From Antilocapra americana (lineage: Eukaryota; Chordata; Mammalia; Artiodactyla; Antilocapridae): a stretch of 64,000 bases of DNA. Under the pieces are notes generated by a model. It was not told the origin of the DNA. It made no database searches and saw only the letters and a program-made list of their open reading frames with translations. Within the stretch, counting starts at the first letter, position 1; each line of letters begins with the position of its first letter. A program made the translations under genes and the position numbers. Location: the NCBI GenBank assembly GCA_007570785.1, contig ML660201.1, forward strand, positions 42,896,595 through 42,960,594, in the 5' to 3' direction. Positions 58,034 to 64,000 of this stretch are shown here, in pieces.

Positions 58034-59602
58034 TGGAGAGGGAGGCAGGCGGGGGAGGAGGCTGGGAGACGCGCCTCTCGCAGCGGCGGCCGCCCGGCCC
58101 CGCCTCGGCAGCCCCGGGAGTCCGGCGGGCCGCGGCGGGAGGGCGGGAGGCGCCGCGCGGGCGGGGACTTGCAAACTCGCGTGTCCTTGGCCGCGGCGGA
58201 GCGCGCCCGGCCCACTGCGGCCGCCGAGTTCTTTACAACTCCGCAGTCCGCCGCCGCGGGCGCCGCTCTCGGGCTGACCCCCGGCCGGACCCGGCGACCC
58301 CGCGCCCCGAGCCGGTTGGAGATGTGGGGAGCGGGCGGGCCGCGCAGGCCGGAGGCCACGGCCGCCCGGCTGGGTCACAGGGTGCTGAGGGGCGCGGAGG
58401 TGGCGCGACCCCCGGCCCCGCCGCGCAGTTTGCGGGCGGGCAAGGGGTGCGAGGAAGGGGCTGAAGTCTGAAGAAGGGGCTCGCGGCGGAGTACTGGGTC
58501 GCGCGGGGTGGAGTGCGGTGGGATGGCAGCGGGGCTCGGCGGTCAGGCGCGGGCACTGCTGCGTGGCCGCCTGCCACCGCGCCTCCTGTCGCGGCGCCGA
58601 CCAGGGAAGGCGCGGAGGGCGGCGCTGCCGGCGCGGCGCGGGCTCGCGAGCGCCGGGCTCCGGGTTTCGGGCCGCGGCGGGGCCGGCTTGGCGCGCCCGA
58701 ACGCGGGCTGGGCTGCCGAGCAGCTCGCGCTCTGACCCGCGGAGGCCCGGGGTCCGCGCGATGCCGCGACCGGCGGGGCGGGGAGCGGCGGCCCTGCGGC
58801 TCCGGGTCCATCCTGACCGGCGGACTCCCTGGATTTGGGGAATGAGGGAGTCCTCCGAGGCTCTGGGATTCGCCGTCTCCCCACTCGGACCCCCACCCGC
58901 TGGGCAGGAGGCGCGGTCGCGCGGGCGGAGGCAGGAAGTCGGGGAAGCCCCGGGAGCCTGAGGAACCAGGCTTCCCCGCAGCCTCTCCCGCCGCCCCCAG
59001 CCCGGGACCCGGCTCGCGGAGCTCCGGCTCCGGCTAGAGGTCTGGGTGTGTGACTGGGAACTTTGTGGGGCCCTCGCGCCGACCGGCAGTCGAGACCGAC
59101 CCGAGCCGGGCTGAGTCATCCTTGACTCGCCGAGCGCTACTCGACTGACCCCGGGCAAGCCGCGCGCTCCTGATAGCGCGGGGTCTCCCGGGGCGTCCGC
59201 CGCCTGGGTTCGCCTGGTTTGCGGGACTCCCCCTACAGGGCTTGGCGCTCTCTTCCCCGTCACCCGCCTTCAGCCTCCCCGCCCTCAGCTCTCTGGGGAG
59301 AGAGCGAGGGTGGGCTCCAGCTTCCGCCTGGTGGTGTCGGGCGACGAGCCAGGCGGGCTCTCCTGCCCAGCACCCCCGCCAAAAGTTACCCCGGCAGACG
59401 TGGGTCTGGATCCCACAGTTGGCTGCGCGGGGAGAAGGACCGCGCGGGGGCCTTTGGTGTCTCTGCTGAGTGCGGAGGAGCCGCTGCTCTCCGGGGCGGG
59501 TCGTGCCCCCACCTCGGGGAGCAGCCCAGGGACCAGGCCCCACCCGGGAAGCGCCAGGTGCTTCCCGCCCACGGGCAGCGTCTACAATCTCCACGGATGA
59601 CT

Positions 59603-59610
59603 AACCGGTT
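59603..59610. promoter_or_regulatory. Grainyhead-type palindrome
   Basis: Perfect AACCGGTT just outside the upstream edge of the CpG island, in the context CTAACCGGTTATAATG. Confidence 0.3.
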
Positions 59611-61578
59611 ATAATGAATTCTCCGCTTCTGTGCACACCTCCGATCTATGGAAGTGTGCTAGCAGTTCCAAACCGAGATGAGAGTGGCCTGACCCCAAGG
59701 CAAAGGGTCCGGATGGCTTTGCCGGTCGCATTGGGGGCGGGAGAAAAATAATTTTCCTGTCACATCCCAGACACCTTCTTTCTAAATGAGTAAGTGTGTA
59801 AGTGAGTGAAAGCATGCTAGCCCTTATTTGTAAGCCTACAACCCACTGCCACTGTAATATCTGTATGGTAATGGCCTTCAGACATTCCCTCATTCATCCA
59901 GGGAATAACTGCCAAGCATCTGTGATAGGACCGTCGGGTGTACCAGGGACCCAATGGTGAACGAATCAGACACCTCCCTCGAGGATTTTAAACACTATCA
60001 AAGGAAAAAGGCTTTACTCCAAAAGCCATAATGATAAATACATAGTTATATAGTTTAACAAGAGGTCAACTATAGTATGTATGAAGGAAAAGTACCTGAA
60101 GTGTCCATATTATTGCTATCCCTGTTAACTGGGGAGAAAATTGAGGCACCCTAAAATAATACAGCGTAGTCAGTCACTAGACTGCTGGGCTATACTGAGG
60201 ACCACTTGAGCACCCGGGTCATGGCAACAATTTATGATGACAGCATTAATCTCTGCCAGCCGTATGCAGGGGAACATTGCAGGCATTTCAGGGCAGCTGG
60301 AGATGAACCAGGAGAGGAACCCTGGCACAGGAATTCACAGCCCCCCAGAATCATAGCATCTTAAGCATTTATAACTTACACAGGGACCATCTTAAACAGA
60401 CCATTGCATCCAATGCATTTAAGATAGATCCCACTAAACACTTCCTGCTCTCTCTCAAAAAACAATATTTAAACTATCTGATATTGATAAGAATTGGAGG
60501 TCAGAGTGTCACAAATTTGAAGTCCTATCAGTTTCAAACTCTATCATCCCTTCCAGAATCACAAAAATTAATGCCGAAAGGGAATCTCTCAACTGTCTAG
60601 ACCCATACTTTGATTTAACAAAAGAGGCCCAGAAAGGTTTAGCCAATTGTTTGAGGACACACAGCCACTTAAAGGAGGGTCTCCAAACCAAAGCAGAGGG
60701 CTTGTACAGCCACATCAGGACAAGGGACCAAGAAAGGCTTCCTATATGCCAAGTGCAACCCCAGGCATCAGGTCCTACTTGTCATTTTTACCCAAAAGCC
60801 TGTATTTCCACACCCAACTCTCCATGAAGCTTTGAATCCAGCCAATAAACATTTCATTGGCAAACCTGCAGACTCTGTTTAAGGAGCAGTTTAAGCAGAA
60901 GTGGAACATGATGAAATGCAAGAGATGCAAGTTTTAGAGATGCTCACCCAGCCCTGGTCTAAGGAATGGATACCAGTGGAGACACAAAAGCAGCTGTTCT
61001 CAGTGCTAGAAAGGGCCTATTGAACAGTTGGGACTTTCTTTATTTGTCACGGTGACTTGGAATCCTCCTGGCATTTCTTGGATGGGAACAGGACAGTCTC
61101 ACACAAAGAAGAATTATTCCGTGTCCCACTGGACACTCAAAAGGACCTACTGGACATTCAGGTAGGACAAAAATCTGCTTATAATCACCTGATTCTAGAA
61201 CTTATTTATTTAATATGTAAATATAAAGGAATTTTTGCGTGGTTTTAAAGAGCAGTGAATTTTCCAGGGATGCAACTGCTGCAGTATAAATAAAAAGAAC
61301 ACAGTCTTCTGTTTTGTTCAGAATCTTAGCAAGAGGGCTTTGGTTAATTGTTTGGTGTTTTACCACTTTGGAAAAGCACTTCTCCAACTGTAGCTGTGCT
61401 CAGGTTCCCAGGTCACCAGGAGAGCCCCTCTATGTCAGTCTACACTTGGGGTGTGGCATTTCTAATCAGCCTGCATATAGGGGCAAGCCCATGAGCACTC
61501 ACAGTGAAATGCTTCTTATTTTATCATAAATACTTTTATTTTATTTATCTTTGATATTATCAGATGAAGCATCATATT
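59611..61578. other. 5' flank of CACNA2D3, unique
   Basis: A possible MIR-like relic at about 60610-60680. No gene or ruminant repeat recognised. Confidence 0.4.
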
Positions 61579-61905
61579 TAAAAAAAAAACAACTTTATTT
61601 ATTTCTGATTCTCCTGGGTCTCCGTTGCCGTGAGCTGGCTTTCTGTAGTTGTGGCAAGTGGGGGCTACTCTCTAGTCGCGGTCCACAGGCTTCTCATTTG
61701 TGGTGGCTTCTCTTGTTGCAGAGCATGAGCACTAGGGCACTCAGGCTTCAGTAGCTGCAGCTCGTGGGCTCTAGAACACAGGCTCAGTAGCTGTGGTGGA
61801 TGGGCTTAGCTGACTCACAGTACCTGGAATCTTCCCCGAGTAGGGATCGAACCTGTGTCCCCTGCATTGGCAGGTGGGCGCAACTACTGGGCCACCAGGG
61901 AAGAG
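61579..61905 (-). mobile_element. CHR-type SINE, long copy
   Basis: Antisense from the T-rich tail (AACTTTATTTATTTCTG) to GGGCCACCAGGGAAGAGC. It includes AGTAGGGATCGAACCTGTGT (complement of the tRNA-like B box). Confidence 0.9.
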
Positions 61906-61989
61906 CAATTTTTTTGTTTTAATTCTGGCCTTGAGTAGGTTATATTGTCTCAATTCCAAATGAGAATGGTAAAAGGGGGTGAAGATCTA

Positions 61990-62590
61990 CTATATATTAG
62001 AAACACCAGTGAAAGTCTATGATGTTGCTGCTGGGGATACAAAATGGTTCACCCTAAAGAAGCAAAATGACAAATGCTTTAACCTTTGACCCAGCAGTCC
62101 CTCTTCTGGGAATTTATCTTACAATTGCTAAATGATGTTCACATGCAGTTATTCATCACCGCATTATCTCTAAGAGCAGAAATCGGGAATCAACCCAACT
62201 GGCTATCAGTACATATTTGGTTAAAGAAACTGGTGCACCCACCTGATGAAATATTATGCAGTTTTAAAAATGCTTTGTACATGTAAATGTGAAAAGATCT
62301 TGAGTATATTAAATTTTTTATAAAAAGCAAAGAAAAAAAGAAAAAGCAAAGTACATAGCAGCATGTATGACATTGCCTTTCTGTAAGAAAGAAGGGAAAT
62401 AAGAATACATATTTTTATTTGCATAAGAAAACAATGGAAGATATACAAGAAACTAATAGTTACTCCCTGTTGGAAATTAGGAGGAACAGAGTAGATGGAG
62501 GGAGACAGGATTCAGAGTGACATTTCACGATGTTTATCACTTTAAACCATTTTGATTTTTGACCTTGTGGATATATTACTTATTCAAAAC
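61990..62590 (+). mobile_element. Old L1 LINE 3' end
   Basis: CCTTTGACCCAGCAGTCCCT, TCTGGGAATTTATCTTACAA and CCCACCTGATGAAATATTAT follow the conserved L1 ORF2/3' UTR region. It is heavily diverged. Confidence 0.65.
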
Positions 62591-62699
62591 AATAAGACAA
62601 ATGTTAATAGCACTTAAAACACTTTAGACACTGGGGCCAGGGCTGGAGTGGAGGAGGTAGTTGTTGGGATGGAATGTGAGAGACACTTGATGCCCTACA

Positions 62700-62830
62700 G
62701 AGGTGGTTCTCAAACCCCAGAGGTTGCAATTCAGTAGGTTCAAGTTGGGTCAGTAGGTAGAGGAGGATCTTTGTTTCTAATAAGCCCTTCAGGGGATTCT
62801 GATGCTAATGCTGGTGGCTATGGACCACCA
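62700..62830 (+). mobile_element. MER5A-like hAT MITE
   Basis: AGAGGTGGTTCTCAAACCCC and GATTCTGATGCTAATGCTGG resemble MER5A. Confidence 0.65.
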
Positions 62831-62859
62831 TTGGCAAGCATGCAGTTTCTTTTACATGA

Positions 62860-63095
62860 AATGTAGTGTAGAGCCTGGTGGCATTATGGACTTTGGGTTC
62901 AAATAAACCTATGTTCAAATCGTGGCTCACCCTCACATCAGCAGTGAGAACTGGGCAAGTTACCCAGCCTCTCTGAGCCACGCGTTTGCAACCACAGAAG
63001 ATGAATAACGATAGCACCAGAGAGCAGACCTCACATAGACGTAAAGATGCAGTGGGACAATGCAGCTAAGAATTCAACAAATGTTCATTACTGCT
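62860..63095 (-). mobile_element. MIR SINE
   Basis: TGGGCAAGTTACCCAGCCTC and GAATTCAACAAATGTTCATT, antisense MIR. Confidence 0.85.
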
Positions 63096-63369
63096 TCCAT
63101 TCTGCAAATACAGCAAGATTCCCACACCTGGGCTATTTCCCTGGCTTACCAAAAAAGTGTGCCTTACTCAGAGTAAGTGTACCCTTACTGAGAGTGCCAA
63201 AGCTTCCTGCTTCACCATCACCATGCACACATACACACTCACACAGAACCCGCCTCTCCATCTCCGCCGCACTGCCCAGCCCACCCTGCTCTCCCCCATC
63301 CTCCATAAAGACATCCCCTTCCCTGCACCCCTCTCAAATACACCCCTTCTTCCCATGGTAGCCAGAGCC

Positions 63370-63602
63370 ATCTTTTCAAAAACAAAAATGAAACTATAGT
63401 CATTCACCTGCTCGAAATCCTCCAGAGGTTTCTGTTTTTAATTAAAATTCAGGTGGCTTGCCAAGGCACCCAAGGCCCTGACTGCCACCCTCCTCTGTCA
63501 GTCTCACTCTCATCTCTCCCCAGTGCTCACTGTGTTCTAGCCCATCTCCTTGGGGTGACTTTCCATCTTGGGCCTTTGCATATGCAGTGACCTCTGCCTG
63601 GA
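63370..63602 (+). mobile_element. L2 LINE 3' region, left part
   Basis: CTCGAAATCCTCCAGAGG, then TGGGCCTTTGCATATGCAG, is L2-like. It continues after the Bov-tA. Confidence 0.65.
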
Positions 63603-63801
63603 GGAGCTTCCCTTCTGGCTTAGCTGGTAAAGAATCCGCCTGCAATGTGGGAGACCTGGGTTTGATCCCTGGGTTGGGAAAATCCCCTGGAGAAGGGAAG
63701 GGCTACACACTCAGTATGCTGGTCTGGAGAATTTCATGGATGGACTGTATAGTTGATGTGGTTGCAAAGAGTTGGACACGACTGAACAACTTTCACTTTC
63801 A
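63603..63801 (+). mobile_element. Bov-tA SINE
   Basis: Sense copy from GGAGCTTCCCTTCTGGCT to ACAACTTTCACTTTCA. The target duplication CTGCCTGGA lies at 63594-63602 and 63802-63810. Confidence 0.92.
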
Positions 63802-63810
63802 CTGCCTGGA

Positions 63811-63895
63811 TGACAGTTTCTCACTGTATTCAGGTCTCTACTTAAATGTCACTTTTCTGGGGAAAATTTCCCTGACTCCCCCACCCCATAAAGGA
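63811..63895 (+). mobile_element. L2 LINE 3' region, right part
   Basis: TCTACTTAAATGTCACTTTT and TTTCCCTGACTCCCCCACC resume the L2. Confidence 0.65.
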
Positions 63896-63957
63896 GAAAC
63901 GCACACACACAGACACACCCATCCACACACGTGTCCCCATCCACACACACTCATACA
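63896..63957. repeat. CA-rich microsatellite
   Basis: Interrupted ACACAC/CATCCACACAC tract at the right end of the window. Confidence 0.85.
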
Positions 63958-64000
63958 CCTCTGTGCTCTTACCTTGCTTGGGTTTTCTTCCTAGCATTTA

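Larger units (their letters stand above)
57440..59575 (-). promoter_or_regulatory. CACNA2D3: CpG-island promoter and 5' UTR region of CACNA2D3
   Basis: About 2.1 kb of very GC-rich, CpG-dense sequence surrounds exon 1 and extends about 1.7 kb upstream of the ATG. It contains several GC boxes (GGGCGG/GGGGCGG, for example near 57981, 58160 and 58776) and no obvious TATA box, as expected for a dispersed CpG-island promoter. The exact transcription start cannot be read from sequence. Transcription runs toward lower coordinates. The long frames on both strands here (up to 586 codons) come from GC richness and are not proposed as genes. Confidence 0.85.

Noticed and set aside
57435..58277. 280-codon plus-strand open frame opposite exon 1
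   Set aside because: Low-complexity GC artefact antisense to the promoter, with no recognisable family.
58380..58405. Possible REST/RE1 site (GGTGCTGA)
   Set aside because: Only one half-site matches. The second half is absent at the required spacing.
57503..59263. 586-codon open frame on the minus strand across the CpG island
   Set aside because: GC-rich DNA with few stop codons. The proline/arginine/alanine composition has no domain. The real CACNA2D3 start lies in a neighbouring frame with signal peptide and splice sites.

Overview
The window is vertebrate genomic DNA from a ruminant, almost certainly a bovid. BovB LINE pieces, about 20 Bov-tA/Bov-A2 SINEs (which share their tail with BovB) and CHR-type tRNA-derived SINEs lie next to older mammalian MIR, L2, L1 and MER5 relics. 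There is no prokaryotic gene organisation. I cannot tell cattle, sheep, goat, yak and buffalo apart from this sequence alone.

The only host protein-coding gene I can support is the 5' end of CACNA2D3, the voltage-gated calcium channel auxiliary subunit alpha-2/delta-3, on the minus strand. Coding exon 1 (57707-57828) carries the start codon and signal peptide. Exon 2 (56953-57034) continues the mature N-terminus. Intron 1 is 672 bp. Exon 1 sits in a CpG island of about 2.1 kb (about 57440-59575) that forms the promoter and 5' UTR region. Everything from position 1 to 56952 is the start of the very large intron 2 and holds no further exon I can recognise. Positions 59600-64000 are 5' flank.

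Layout in plus coordinates. 1-3160: unique intron with SINE relics. 3285-5033: a probable endogenous-retrovirus solo LTR whose R region has grown into an 18-copy, CpG-rich 51-bp minisatellite. 5034-17515: unique intron, an L2 split by an L1 with a 14-bp target duplication, a CTCF-like site and paired octamer motifs. 17516-20215: a decayed, 5'-truncated BovB LINE in the gene's own orientation. 20216-42700: intron with dense SINEs, a mariner-type hairpin element resembling the ruminant mir-2284/2285 family, a CATC/CATT microsatellite and a second CTCF-like site. 42735-44434: an intronic CpG cluster and a 246-bp direct duplication with one mismatch. 47110-47965: a second BovB fragment. 47966-61578: a 13.6-kb stretch with no ruminant SINE or BovB around the promoter and exons 1-2. 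61579-64000: flank with CHR, old L1, MER5, MIR and an L2 split by a Bov-tA.

I see no dramatic new multi-gene system. The items most worth a second look are the LTR minisatellite, the near-perfect 246-bp duplication, the intronic CpG cluster, the mariner hairpin as a candidate microRNA locus, and the SINE-free domain around the CACNA2D3 promoter.
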